From Methanomassiliicoccaceae archaeon UBA370 (GTDB lineage Archaea > Thermoplasmatota > Thermoplasmata > Methanomassiliicoccales > Methanomethylophilaceae), in assembly GCA_002505345.1 (NCBI GenBank), contig DAUY01000012.1:1-64000 (forward strand): a stretch of 64,000 nt of DNA, read 5' to 3'. Below are positions 25,085-33,936 of the stretch, one piece after another. Every line of letters begins with the position of its first letter. Within the stretch, counting starts at the first letter, position 1. The notes beneath the pieces are model-generated. The model did not search any database and was not told the origin of the DNA. It saw only the letters and a program-made list of their open reading frames with translations. Position numbers and translations under genes: made by a program.

Positions 25085-25888
25085 TCAGAGCCTGTAACTC
25101 CTGATAATTTCCAAAGGCGTCCCGGCAGGTCCCCGCCGGCCGGAGTCGGACCCTTGCGGGCATACGCTTATGCAGATCCCGCAAGGCGAAATCCCCTCTG
25201 AGGCCAGGTCGTCCTGCCGTTTTACGCAGGCCTCGACATCAAATCCAACCTCCTGATACAAAGAAATGGAAAGGGCATTCGCCGGACAGGACCTAACGCA
25301 GAGTCCGCATCTGTTGCAGGTCTGCTTATCCGTCACGCGTCCCTCGGGGAGAACGGCATCGGTCAGTACGGTCACGAGTCTGATCCTGGGGCCGTAATCC
25401 TCGGTCAGGATCGATCCGTTCATTCCGAAGGTGCCGATCCCGCACAGATACGCGGAATGTTTATGGGAAAAGAATGCCGAGGGGTCTTTCTGAAGGCCTT
25501 TGATGCCAATATATCCGTCGCGGGGCACGGCCGCAGCAGACCTTCCGCGCCGCTCGAATTCCAGGACAGCCCTTTCCGCCGCCATGTCCAGATATGAGTT
25601 GAGCACCTTGTAATGCTCCCTGTACCAGATCGAAGGCGACGTATCCGATATGCATTTCTGGACAGGTATGCCGAAGACGAGGGCCGACCTGCATCCGGGC
25701 ATAAGGGCCTTAGGCCTTCTCTCGGGAGGTACCGCCGATGAAACAAGCGGATCCGTGTCCCAGGCGTCCGAGCTGCAGGACCCGATGATTCGGATGCCCA
25801 GGCCGGCGAGCGATGATACGGCCGCCGCATAATCGGATTGCATGGTCTCTAAGGAACGTGCGGGTACTACAACTTTTCCATATAGCAT
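25085..25888 (-). CDS. Epoxyqueuosine reductase-like 4Fe-4S protein
   Basis: 267 residues. The N-terminal part (about 1-170) resembles the QueG/reductive-dehalogenase-like corrinoid/iron-sulfur fold without a clear signature that I can name. Residues about 192-205 hold CNRCGLCVRSCPAN and residues about 239-250 hold CGICISVCPQG, two cluster-binding motifs as in QueG relatives. Authentic QueG is longer, so the function is probably different: an uncharacterised redox enzyme. It is transcribed divergently from a flavodoxin-ferredoxin fusion gene whose start is only 31 nt away. Confidence 0.75.
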   Translation of the reverse strand: MLYGKVVVPARSLETMQSDYAAAVSSLAGLGIRIIGSCSSDAWDTDPLVSSAVPPERRPKALMPGCRSALVFGIPVQKCISDTSPSIWYREHYKVLNSYLDMAAERAVLEFERRGRSAAAVPRDGYIGIKGLQKDPSAFFSHKHSAYLCGIGTFGMNGSILTEDYGPRIRLVTVLTDAVLPEGRVTDKQTCNRCGLCVRSCPANALSISLYQEVGFDVEACVKRQDDLASEGISPCGICISVCPQGSDSGRRGPAGTPLEIIRSYRL

Positions 25889-25889
25889 A

Positions 25890-25899
25890 CTTAATTACT
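25890..25899 (+). promoter_or_regulatory. Candidate TATA box in a 31-bp divergent promoter
   Basis: CTTAATTACT centred 25 nt before ATG 25920, implying a leaderless transcript. A weaker element on the other strand (AGTTTAGGAT, about 25911-25920) is placed to give a leaderless transcript of the leftward gene as well. Confidence 0.4.
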
Positions 25900-25919
25900 T
25901 CAGCGGACCATCCTAAACT

Positions 25920-26738
25920 ATGCTGATATGCTATTCCGGTACAGGCAACTCTTACTATGCCAGCAAGACCATACAGAGCGAGATCGGAGGCTCCGTCGTC
26001 GACATAGCGCGCAGACTAGACAAAAACAACTTCAATCTGGCGCTGGACCTGGACGAGCCTCTCGGGATAGTCTTTCCGGTGTACTTCGGAACCATACCCA
26101 AGGCCGTGAGGGAATATGTTTCTAAGATGAAAATCTCCAATAATGGGGACCATTACATCTATGCGGTAATGACATGCGGTTCCGGATGCGGGTCCGCACC
26201 AGAGGACCTGGACGAGGTGCTGGAAGATGCCGGGTATATGCTGGACGCGTATTACACTCTGATAATGCCCAACAACGCCCTGGTGTTCATGGACCCGGAG
26301 GACGACATCACCGTGGAAGAAAAGCTGTCCGCGGCCGAAGATGAGTTGGAGGCGATCGTCAAGGACATCGAGGGCCGCAGGAGCGGGGCTATACGGACCA
26401 ACCGGGGCGACTTCCATCCTGAAAGGTCCGAGGAGATGAAAAAGGCATACGCGGCCGCCTGCGATACCAAGCTGTTCGCATCCACCGACGAGTGCATAGG
26501 ATGCAATTTCTGCGAACGTCTGTGCCCGGAACGGGTCATAAAGGTCTATGGCAGGACTGCGGTCTGGGAGAAGGACTCCTGCAGCCTCTGCATGGGTTGC
26601 CTGGACATGTGCCCCCACAGCGCCATAACGTATGACGGCAACAAGGTGCGCGGACGTTATCACAACGATTCGTTCTATCTCAGGTCCATAGGCATCGCGA
26701 TGCCCTTCGGCGACAAGCGCCCCGATGGCTGGATTTAA
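25920..26738 (+). CDS. EFR1-type flavodoxin/ferredoxin fusion protein
   Basis: 272 residues. The N-terminus is a flavodoxin-like domain: MLICYSGTGNSYYASKTI is the FMN phosphate-binding loop, and GIVFPVYFGTIPKAV and MTCGSGCG follow. The C-terminus has two [4Fe-4S] motifs, CIGCNFCERLCPE (about residue 193) and CSLCMGCLDMCPHSA (about 221). Such proteins probably pass electrons between flavin and clusters; the partner is unknown. It faces the QueG-like gene from a shared short promoter, which suggests co-expression of the two redox proteins. Confidence 0.85.
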   Translation: MLICYSGTGNSYYASKTIQSEIGGSVVDIARRLDKNNFNLALDLDEPLGIVFPVYFGTIPKAVREYVSKMKISNNGDHYIYAVMTCGSGCGSAPEDLDEVLEDAGYMLDAYYTLIMPNNALVFMDPEDDITVEEKLSAAEDELEAIVKDIEGRRSGAIRTNRGDFHPERSEEMKKAYAAACDTKLFASTDECIGCNFCERLCPERVIKVYGRTAVWEKDSCSLCMGCLDMCPHSAITYDGNKVRGRYHNDSFYLRSIGIAMPFGDKRPDGWI

Positions 26739-26786
26739 GTATTCAGTTTCACTAGCATTGTCTGCGGTATTCCGCTGAGGGAAACG

Positions 26787-28118
26787 ATGACTTTCAAGGA
26801 CGACATAAATGTTCCCGGTGGCCCGGGCAACAGGAAGGGAATGAAGTTCGAGACGATACAGCTCCATGCAGGGCAGGAAGAGCCCGATCCCGCGACCAGG
26901 GCGAGAGCGGTGCCGATCTACATGACCACGTCCTATGTTTTCGAGAACTGCGACGATGCAGCCGATATATTCATGATGAGGAAGCCCGGAAACATATACG
27001 GAAGGCTCACCAACGATACGCAGGCGGCGTTCGAGAAACGGATAGCTGCGCTGGAAGGAGGAAGCGCCGCATTGCTTGTCGCATCGGGGGCAGCCGCCAT
27101 AACCTATACGATTCAGAACCTGGCCTCCGCCGGGGACAACATCGTGTCTGCCACGACCCTCTACGGCGGAACATATAATTTCCTGGCGCACACGCTACCG
27201 CATTTCGGGATAACCACTAAATTCGTCGACCCGCTCGGCAAGGGTGCGATCGAGAAGTTCGAAAAGGCCATCGACGGCAATACCAGATGCATATTTGCGG
27301 AGACTATCGGGAATCCAAACGCCAACCTGCTGGACATAGAGGCTTTGGCGGAGGTGGCGCACAGGCACGGGATCCCGCTTGTCATCGATAACACGTTCGC
27401 CACACCGTTCCTGTTCAGACCTCTGGAGCACGGGGCGGACATTGTAGTCGAAAGCGCGACCAAGTTCATCGGCGGTCACGGCACCGTGCTCGGCGGGGTC
27501 GTCATCGAATCGGGGAAGTTCGACTATACCCAGGGAAAGTTCCCGGCGCTTTCCGATCCCGACCCCAGCTATCACGGCATGAGCTTCGCGAAGGACGCTC
27601 CGGAGGCACCGTTCTGCTCCAGGATGAGGGCGATAATCCTCAGGGACATGGGCGCATGCATTTCTCCCATGAACGCGTTCCTGCTGTTACAGGGCCTCGA
27701 GACGCTGTCTCTGAGGGTCGAAAGGCAGGTTGAGAATGCCGAGAGGGTCATAGAATTCCTGTCAGCTCACCCCAAGGTCAGAAAGGTCAACCACCCCATG
27801 CTTGAAAGCCACCCGGACCACAGGCTTTACAGGAAATACTTCCCCAACGGGGCAGGGTCGATATTCACATTCGAGGTCGAGGGCGGAAAGGACGAGGCGA
27901 AGAGATTCGCGGACAGCATGGAGCTTTTCTCCCTCCTGGCCAACGTGGCTGACGTAAAGTCGCTGGTAATACACCCTGCGAGCACGACCCACTCACAGCT
28001 TTCCGAAAAAGAGCTGGCGGAACAGGGCATCACACCGTCGACGATCCGTCTTTCGATAGGATGCGAGCACATAGACGACATCATCTCCGACCTGGACCAG
28101 GCACTCAACAAAGCGTGA
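26787..28118 (+). CDS. metY: O-acetylhomoserine sulfhydrylase MetY (PLP enzyme)
   Basis: 443 residues of the Cys/Met metabolism PLP family. KFETIQLHAGQEEPDPATRAR and PIYMTTSYVF are typical of MetY. Also visible are the cofactor-binding segments YGRLTNDTQ and LVIDNTFATPFLFRP, the PLP lysine in ESATKFIGGHGT near residues 226-237, and SLGCEHIDD-like IGCEHIDDII at the end. It makes homocysteine from O-acetylhomoserine and sulfide, so it belongs to methionine supply. The longer form with inserted residues, including FPALSDPDPSYHG, favours MetY over cystathionine gamma-synthase. It ends 92 nt before the hem operon. Confidence 0.9.
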   Translation: MTFKDDINVPGGPGNRKGMKFETIQLHAGQEEPDPATRARAVPIYMTTSYVFENCDDAADIFMMRKPGNIYGRLTNDTQAAFEKRIAALEGGSAALLVASGAAAITYTIQNLASAGDNIVSATTLYGGTYNFLAHTLPHFGITTKFVDPLGKGAIEKFEKAIDGNTRCIFAETIGNPNANLLDIEALAEVAHRHGIPLVIDNTFATPFLFRPLEHGADIVVESATKFIGGHGTVLGGVVIESGKFDYTQGKFPALSDPDPSYHGMSFAKDAPEAPFCSRMRAIILRDMGACISPMNAFLLLQGLETLSLRVERQVENAERVIEFLSAHPKVRKVNHPMLESHPDHRLYRKYFPNGAGSIFTFEVEGGKDEAKRFADSMELFSLLANVADVKSLVIHPASTTHSQLSEKELAEQGITPSTIRLSIGCEHIDDIISDLDQALNKA

Positions 28119-28160
28119 TCCGAAGCCGTGACGCATCGCACGCCTGAGGGGATGAACAGG

Positions 28161-28177
28161 TTGGATATATGGCCCAA
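28161..28177. promoter_or_regulatory. TTGG-N9-CCAA operator at the hem operon promoter
   Basis: TTGGATATATGGCCCAA, flanked by G and C to extend the arms (GTTGG/CCAAC). The ATATAT core is also the likely TATA box, with a start near 28193, 18 nt before ATG 28211. Same 17-bp architecture as sites at 40230, 40325, 43249, 43282 and 49371; the right inner half (GC instead of AT) is the least conserved of the six. Confidence 0.55.
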
Positions 28178-28210
28178 CTATTGAATACCAGTAATGAGGT
28201 CCCCCGTTTG

Positions 28211-28846
28211 ATGTCAGACGGCGGCAGGATGGTACCGGTGTTCCTCGACCCGGCCGGACGGAAGATCGTGGTGTTCGGCGGAGGCGCTGTGGCGCTGAGG
28301 AAGTGCAAGCATTTCGAGGGGTTCAGGATCGAGGTCGTTGCCGAGGAGACGTTGCCCGAGGTAGCCGAGGCGGCAGAGGCGGTCGTCAGGTCTACCGTAA
28401 CGGCCGGGAATGCAGGTTTGTTCATGGACGGCGCGGACATGGTCATCGCTGCGACAAGCTCCAAAGAGCTCAACGGGGCAATCCGTGATGCCGCGATGAA
28501 AAGAGGCATACCGGTGAACTCCGCTCACGGCGGAGGGGATGTACTGATACCGTCCACCCTTCGCAGGGGAGGATTCACAGTCGCCGTGTCCTCGGAGGGC
28601 AGTGCGCCGGCTTTCCCACCATACGTCGCGGCGCAGATCGATGGTTTTCTCGACGAATCGTACGAAAAGATGCTCGGCCTGCTGGTCGAGCTCAGGCCTG
28701 CAGTCATGGGGCAGATAGGAACCCAGCCGGAAAGGGCGGAAGCCCTGGAACGGATAATCAAAGACCCGGAAATATGGAGGATGTTGCGTTCCGGTGACGA
28801 GGAGGGCGCATTGTACGCCGCCAAAAAGAAAGGAGGTCTGGAATGA
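28211..28846 (+). CDS. Precorrin-2 dehydrogenase (siroheme synthase N-terminal type)
   Basis: Oxidises precorrin-2 to sirohydrochlorin, the branch point to F430 and cobalamin. 211 residues from ATG 28211. The NAD-binding segment GRKIVVFGGGAVALRKCKHF is followed by DMVIAATSSKELNGAI and the VNSAHGGGDVLIPSTLRRGGFTVAVSSEG stretch characteristic of Met8/CysG-N proteins (abridged). An upstream in-frame start at 28169 would lie inside the promoter palindrome. GAGGT at about 28195-28199 supports 28211. The stop overlaps the hemA start (ATGA). No fused chelatase or methyltransferase domain is present. Confidence 0.88.
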   Translation: MSDGGRMVPVFLDPAGRKIVVFGGGAVALRKCKHFEGFRIEVVAEETLPEVAEAAEAVVRSTVTAGNAGLFMDGADMVIAATSSKELNGAIRDAAMKRGIPVNSAHGGGDVLIPSTLRRGGFTVAVSSEGSAPAFPPYVAAQIDGFLDESYEKMLGLLVELRPAVMGQIGTQPERAEALERIIKDPEIWRMLRSGDEEGALYAAKKKGGLE

Positions 28847-30192
28847 TAGTCAGCCTCCATGCCACACATCAATCCGCCGACGGAACGGAATGCCTCCACG
28901 ACATAGTGCCCAAGCTCGGCGAAGGCATAGGCTCCACGATATCCGCTGTACCGTCGATACGGGAGTACGTGACCATAAGCACCTGCAACCGCTTCGAAGT
29001 ATATGCAGCGACAGACGACAATGAAGAGGCGGTCGAAGCGTTCGTCGGGATGATAAGAGAGATTTTTCCATACGACACCAGGAAGATGACCTATATTCTC
29101 GAGGATTCGGACAGCATAGGCCATCTGTTCAGGGTCGTCTGCGGCCTCGACTCCCTGATAGTGGGAGAGAACGAGATACAGCACCAGATTAAAAAGGCGT
29201 ATGCGAAGGCCAGAGAGGAAGGGCACGTAGGAAAGATGATGTCTCGTCTTTTCGACCGCACACTGGCAGTAGGCAAGCGCGTAAGATCGGAGACCGCCCT
29301 CAACAGGGGCGCGGTGTCCGTCGGGTCTGCGGCGGTGGAGCTGGCCACCAGGAAGCTGGGCACTCTCGGCGGAAAGAACATAACCATCCTGGGGGCGGGG
29401 GATACGGCCACCGTAATAGCCAAAAATCTCATCGGCAAGGACCCGAACATTATTTTCGTATCGAACAGGACGTTCGAGAGGGCCAACGAACTGGCCACGG
29501 CGCTGGACGGAGTTGCGATACCCATGAGCCGCAGGATAGAGGCCATGGAGTTCAGCGACCTCGTGCTGGTGGCAACATCTGCCCCGCATGCGGTCCTGAG
29601 GCGTGAGCACGTGGCGGAGGTGATGTCCCGCCGTCCCGAAAAGAGGCTGCTGATAATCGATGTGTCGCTTCCGAGGAACGTCTCGGAGGACGTGACCGAT
29701 GTGCCCAACGTAGATCTGGAGACCATGGACTCTCTGGAGCGCATCGCCATGGAGAATGCGAACAGGCGCAGGAGCGAGGTCAGCGAGGCCGAGAAGATCC
29801 TGAGCCAGGAGCTTGCCAGGATCGACGAGGAGCAGATGGAGCAGGACGCCGACGAGGTGATACGCCTGATAAGCCTCAAACTGTTCGGCATCCGCGACGG
29901 GGAGTTGGAAACCGCTATATCCAGAGCTAAATGTGCAGATCCCTGCAAGGTCCTGGAGGACATGTCCAGGGCACTGGTAAACAAAATAACCGCCGAAGTC
30001 TATCGCAACCTCAGGGAAGCGTCGAGGAACGGCCGCAGAGATGTCTGCGAAACGGTTGCAGAATTGTTCGGAGTAAAAGAAGATGTACCCAAATGTGCGC
30101 ATGAGAAGGCTGAGGAAGAGCAAGAGAGTGAGAGATCTCACAGCGGAGACGAGGCTGCACCCGGACGAGTTCGTGCTGCCGATATTTTTTGA
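28843..30192 (+). CDS. hemA: Glutamyl-tRNA reductase
   Basis: Reduces glutamyl-tRNA to glutamate-1-semialdehyde, the first committed step of tetrapyrrole synthesis in archaea. 449 residues with STCNRFEVYA (catalytic Cys), GLDSLIVGENEIQHQIKKAY, NRGAVSVGSAAVELA, the NADP-binding ITILGAGDTATVIAKNL, and VSNRTFERANELA. The C-terminus is odd: after LFGVKEDVPK a charged tail continues for about 35 residues across the first 110 nt of hemB in another frame. The normal family length is nearer 400-420, so the tail is either a true long overlap or the result of a lost base. Confidence 0.93.
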   Translation: MIVSLHATHQSADGTECLHDIVPKLGEGIGSTISAVPSIREYVTISTCNRFEVYAATDDNEEAVEAFVGMIREIFPYDTRKMTYILEDSDSIGHLFRVVCGLDSLIVGENEIQHQIKKAYAKAREEGHVGKMMSRLFDRTLAVGKRVRSETALNRGAVSVGSAAVELATRKLGTLGGKNITILGAGDTATVIAKNLIGKDPNIIFVSNRTFERANELATALDGVAIPMSRRIEAMEFSDLVLVATSAPHAVLRREHVAEVMSRRPEKRLLIIDVSLPRNVSEDVTDVPNVDLETMDSLERIAMENANRRRSEVSEAEKILSQELARIDEEQMEQDADEVIRLISLKLFGIRDGELETAISRAKCADPCKVLEDMSRALVNKITAEVYRNLREASRNGRRDVCETVAELFGVKEDVPKCAHEKAEEEQESERSHSGDEAAPGRVRAADIF

Positions 30193-31051
30193 CGAGAGGC
30201 TGTCAGAGGAAAAGGCCACAGACTCGATGCCTGGCGTCAGCACGTTTCCGCTGAAAGGATACGACGGGATCGCCTCGGGAATACAGGGTTCCGGGGTCAA
30301 CTCCGTTCTGGTCTTCGGAGTTCCCTCCCGGAAGGACGCCCGCGGCTCTGGAGCATATGCAAAGGACGGCGTGGTACAGAAGGCCATATCCGGTCTGAAA
30401 GAGAGCTCCGACCTGCTGGTGATATCGGATCTCTGCCTGTGCGAATACACCGACCACGGCCACTGCGGAGTACTGGACGGAAGCGGGAGGGTCAAGAACG
30501 ACGAGACCTTGGAGCTCTATGCGAAAACGGCGGTCTCCCAGGCCGCGGCCGGTGCGGACATCATCGCTCCGAGCGGGATGATGGACGGTCAGGTCTCCGC
30601 AATCAGGATCGCTCTCGACGATGCGGGGTTCGAAGAGGTCCCGATAATGGCGTACAGTGCCAAGTTCTTCAGCGCGTACTACGGGCCGTTCAGGGACGTA
30701 GCCTGCAGTGCGCCCGGCCACGGCGACAGGGCCGGTTACCAGATGCCCTGCGGAAACCGGAAGGAGGCGGTCAGGGAGATTGCGCTGGACGTGGAAGAGG
30801 GCGCAGACATCATCATGGTCAAACCGGCAGGGCCTTATCTCGACATCGTACGCGATGCGGCGGACATGTTCGACCTCCCGCTGGCAGCATATCAGGTATC
30901 GGGCGAATACGCGATGATAAAAGCGGCGGCGAGGAACGGCTGGATCGACGAAGACCGTGTGATGATGGAATCGCTCCTCGGAATAAAGCGGGCGGGCGCA
31001 GACATCATAATAACATACTACGCCAAAGAGGCGGCAAGGAAACTGATGTAA
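30083..31051 (+). CDS. hemB: Delta-aminolevulinic acid dehydratase (porphobilinogen synthase)
   Basis: Condenses two aminolevulinates to porphobilinogen. 322 residues. RMRRLRKSKRVRDLTAETRL is the normal HemB N-terminus, so the start at 30083 inside hemA is real. Further signatures are DLCLCEYTDHGHCG (metal-binding cysteines), APSGMMDGQ, MAYSAKFFSAYYGPFRDV (Schiff-base Lys) and EGADIIMVKPAGPYLDIV with the second lysine. It overlaps hemA by 110 nt; hemL begins one base after its stop. Confidence 0.95.
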   Translation: MYPNVRMRRLRKSKRVRDLTAETRLHPDEFVLPIFFDERLSEEKATDSMPGVSTFPLKGYDGIASGIQGSGVNSVLVFGVPSRKDARGSGAYAKDGVVQKAISGLKESSDLLVISDLCLCEYTDHGHCGVLDGSGRVKNDETLELYAKTAVSQAAAGADIIAPSGMMDGQVSAIRIALDDAGFEEVPIMAYSAKFFSAYYGPFRDVACSAPGHGDRAGYQMPCGNRKEAVREIALDVEEGADIIMVKPAGPYLDIVRDAADMFDLPLAAYQVSGEYAMIKAAARNGWIDEDRVMMESLLGIKRAGADIIITYYAKEAARKLM

Positions 31052-31052
31052 A

Positions 31053-32318
31053 ATGAACGACCGCTCATCAGAGCTATTCGAACGCGCCCTAAAAGTGACG
31101 CCCGGAGGGGTCTCGAGCCCTGTGAGGGCGTTCGGACCCAATCCTCTCTTCATCGAAAGCGCGAAGGGCAGCAGGATAAAGGACGTCGACGGCAAAGAAT
31201 ACGTCGACTACTGCATGGCGTACGGGCCGATGGTGGCGGGACATGCCTGCGATGATGTCCTGAACGCTGTCAAAAACTATCTAGATAAAGGCACCCTTTT
31301 CGGCGCTCCCTCTGAACCGGAGCTGCAGTTGATCGAACTGATATCGTCAAGGGTGCCTTCGGCGGAGATGGTCAGGCTCGCATGTTCGGGGGCCGAGGCA
31401 ACTATGCATGCGGTTCGGGCCGCCCGCGGGTTCACCGGGAGGGACGGGGTCGTCAAGATGAACGGCGGGTATCACGGTGCCCACGACTCGGTCTTGGCCG
31501 AACGGGATGAAGGATACAACAGTCGCCCCGGTTCCGAAGGCGTGCCGAGGGACGCAGTGAAAAACACGTTCATAGCCGAATACAACGACATCGAGGGCCT
31601 GGTAGAGGTAATCGATTCGGAAAGGCCTGCATGCGTGATAATGGAGCCCGTAATGGGCAACATGGGAGTGATCCCTCCGGGAAAAGGATATCTCCAAGAA
31701 GTCAGGAATGTTACCAAGGAGACGGGGACGGTCCTCATTTTCGACGAGGTCATCACGGGCTTCAGGCTGACAAGCGGAGGCGCGCAGGAATATTACGGCG
31801 TGACCCCGGATATGACCACATGCGCAAAGATCATGGGAGGTGGGCTCCCAGGCTCTGCATTCATGGGAAAGCGCGAGATAATGGAAAAGGTAGCCCCTTC
31901 CGGCAAGGTCTACGCCGCCGGTACGTACGCGGGTAACCCGATCTCTGCGGCGGCCGGGATGGCACAGATCAATTACATGAGCAAGGGGATCAGATACACG
32001 GAGCTGAACGGACGCTCGGACACGCTGAGGAAGGCGCTTTCGGACATGTTGGAGGACAGTAAGGTGAAGGGGTGTGTCAACGGGGTCGGTTCGATGATGA
32101 CAGTCTTCTTCGGCACGGAGTCGGTCGCCAATGGTTCTCAGGCCGCAAAGGCGGACCGCGAAATGTTCGGTAGGCTCTTCAGACATATGCTTGGCAACGG
32201 GATATACCTGGCACCTTCCGCTTTGGAGGACTGGTTCGTTTCTGCGGCCCACAGCTCCGAGGATATCGCGGCGACGGCGGAGGCATTCGGTTCATTTCTC
32301 AAAGGGGCGGTAAGATGA
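31053..32318 (+). CDS. hemL: Glutamate-1-semialdehyde 2,1-aminomutase
   Basis: PLP enzyme converting glutamate-1-semialdehyde to 5-aminolevulinate. 421 residues: VTPGGVSSPVRAFGPNPLFI, the class III aminotransferase segment VRLACSGAEATMHAVRAARG, LIFDEVITGFRL (PLP Asp), and MGGGLPGSAFMGKREIM with the neighbouring catalytic-lysine region AKIMGGGLPG. Length and motifs are ordinary for HemL. It lies between hemB and hemC with a 1-nt gap and a 4-nt overlap, as part of one operon. Confidence 0.95.
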   Translation: MNDRSSELFERALKVTPGGVSSPVRAFGPNPLFIESAKGSRIKDVDGKEYVDYCMAYGPMVAGHACDDVLNAVKNYLDKGTLFGAPSEPELQLIELISSRVPSAEMVRLACSGAEATMHAVRAARGFTGRDGVVKMNGGYHGAHDSVLAERDEGYNSRPGSEGVPRDAVKNTFIAEYNDIEGLVEVIDSERPACVIMEPVMGNMGVIPPGKGYLQEVRNVTKETGTVLIFDEVITGFRLTSGGAQEYYGVTPDMTTCAKIMGGGLPGSAFMGKREIMEKVAPSGKVYAAGTYAGNPISAAAGMAQINYMSKGIRYTELNGRSDTLRKALSDMLEDSKVKGCVNGVGSMMTVFFGTESVANGSQAAKADREMFGRLFRHMLGNGIYLAPSALEDWFVSAAHSSEDIAATAEAFGSFLKGAVR

Positions 32319-33196
32319 TAGTCGGAACAAGAGAGAGCAGGCTCGCCATGAGGCAGACCGAGATCTTCATGGAAAGGCTTCAGGAAAGATGCTCAGGTAC
32401 AAGTTGCGAGGTCGTCACCATAAAATCTCTGGGAGACAAAGATCTGAGGTCTCCCCTCAGCGGGATGGGCGCGGTCGGCGCGTTCGTCAGGGAGCTCGAC
32501 GACGCGCTGCTCAGAAAGGAGATAGATGTTTCCGTCAACTCCCTGAAGGACATCCCCACTACCTTGAGGGAGGGCCTCAAGATAGGTGCAGTCCTAAAAA
32601 GGGACAGCCCGGAGGATGTTATCCTTCCATGTCCACTGGAAGATCTTCCCGAAGGGGCCGTCGTCGGAACGGCTTCGGTGAGGAGGGAATACTTACTGAG
32701 AAACATGAGGCCGGACCTTAAGATAAAGCAGCTTAGAGGCAACATACACACAAGGCTCTCGAAACTGGATGGCGGCGAATACGATGCGATCGTACTTGCC
32801 AAGGCAGGACTCGAAAGGATGGGAATAGACCGTCCGGCCTTCGTCCTGGACCCCCGGGTTTTCGTGCCCGCACCGGCACAAGGGACGATTGCCGTAGAAT
32901 GCAGGGACGACGACGAGGAGACCATATCGAAGCTCCTGGAGGTCAACGACTATGTTTCGCGCCTCGAGACCGGAGCGGAAAGGGGCATCATGAAATTCAT
33001 GGGGGCGGGCTGTTCTTCTCCCGTGGGAATAAACGCGAAATACGAAGGCGACGAGATCAGGGTCAGGGCCGTATCTTTCACATACACTCAGGAGCCCGTC
33101 CGTGTGGACACGATGATACCGGAGCTCTACATCATGGACGATCTGCTCGACATCGCAGACTACCTGACCGGGAAGAGGCCGAGGTTGAAATTATGA
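32315..33196 (+). CDS. hemC: Hydroxymethylbilane synthase (porphobilinogen deaminase)
   Basis: Polymerises four porphobilinogens. 293 residues with VGTRESRLAMRQTEIFM, EIDVSVNSLKDIPT (abridged; catalytic Asp region), VGTASVRREYLL, LRGNIHTRLSKLDGGEYDAIVLA (abridged), PAPAQGTIAVECR, and the dipyrromethane-cofactor cysteine in FMGAGCSSPVGI. It overlaps hemL and cobA by 4 nt each (ATGA), so translation is coupled. Confidence 0.95.
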   Translation: MIVGTRESRLAMRQTEIFMERLQERCSGTSCEVVTIKSLGDKDLRSPLSGMGAVGAFVRELDDALLRKEIDVSVNSLKDIPTTLREGLKIGAVLKRDSPEDVILPCPLEDLPEGAVVGTASVRREYLLRNMRPDLKIKQLRGNIHTRLSKLDGGEYDAIVLAKAGLERMGIDRPAFVLDPRVFVPAPAQGTIAVECRDDDEETISKLLEVNDYVSRLETGAERGIMKFMGAGCSSPVGINAKYEGDEIRVRAVSFTYTQEPVRVDTMIPELYIMDDLLDIADYLTGKRPRLKL

Positions 33197-33936
33197 AAGG
33201 CAAGGTCTATTTGATCGGTGCGGGACCCGGGGATCCGGGGCTAATAACGGTAAAGGGAAGGGAGATCCTGGGGCAGGCGGATGTCGTGATGTACGACGCA
33301 CTTGCAAACCAGGAACTGCTGGCACTATGCAATGAAAGCGCAGAGCTCATCGATGCGGGCAAGAGAGGCGGCGACCACCATCTTAGGCAGTGGGAGACCA
33401 ACGAGCTTCTTGTGAAGTACGCCAAAGAAGGAAAGACGGTAGTCAGGCTCAAAGGCGGAGACCCCTTCTTATTCGGTCGCGGTGCCGAAGAGGTACAGGA
33501 ACTAAGGGAGGCCGGGACCGAGGTACATGTAGTACCAGGCGTATCATCTTCAATATCAGTTCCAGAACTGGCGGGGATTCCCGTCACACATAGGGACCAT
33601 GCTTCGATGGTAACTTTCGTCACAGGCCACGAAAAAGATGACCGTAAAGGGGACAGGGTCGACTGGAAGGCGCTAGCTGAAAGCCACGGCACGATCGTGG
33701 TACTGATGGGACTGGGAAACGCCGGCTGCATATCCGAAGGCCTGATCGAAGGCGGTATGCCGCCTGATACCCCGGCAGCGGTGATAACCGACGGTTCAAC
33801 TCCCGAGCAGCGCGTAGAGATCACTGAAGTTTCGAGGCTGGCACATACTATCGAAGAGAAGAAGATGCTCCCGCCGGGAATAATAGTGATCGGCAGCGTC
33901 GCATCGCTGCGCGAGAAGCTGGGGGACCTGCAATGA
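33193..33936 (+). CDS. cobA: Uroporphyrinogen-III C-methyltransferase (SUMT)
   Basis: Methylates uroporphyrinogen III at C2 and C7 to precorrin-2. 247 residues from ATG 33193, which overlaps the hemC stop; the longer open frame upstream is within hemC. Typical tetrapyrrole methylase motifs are VYLIGAGPGDPGLITVKG, VRLKGGDPFLFGRGAEE, VVPGVSSSISVPELAGIPVTHR (abridged) and VTGHEK. The CysG C-terminal domain alone has this size, so this is the stand-alone enzyme working together with the precorrin-2 dehydrogenase at the head of the operon. Confidence 0.94.
   Translation: MKGKVYLIGAGPGDPGLITVKGREILGQADVVMYDALANQELLALCNESAELIDAGKRGGDHHLRQWETNELLVKYAKEGKTVVRLKGGDPFLFGRGAEEVQELREAGTEVHVVPGVSSSISVPELAGIPVTHRDHASMVTFVTGHEKDDRKGDRVDWKALAESHGTIVVLMGLGNAGCISEGLIEGGMPPDTPAAVITDGSTPEQRVEITEVSRLAHTIEEKKMLPPGIIVIGSVASLREKLGDLQ

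Noticed and set aside
32899..33192. N-terminal extension of cobA in its open frame
   Set aside because: It overlaps the conserved hemC C-terminus. ATG 33193 gives the normal SUMT N-terminus and an ATGA overlap.
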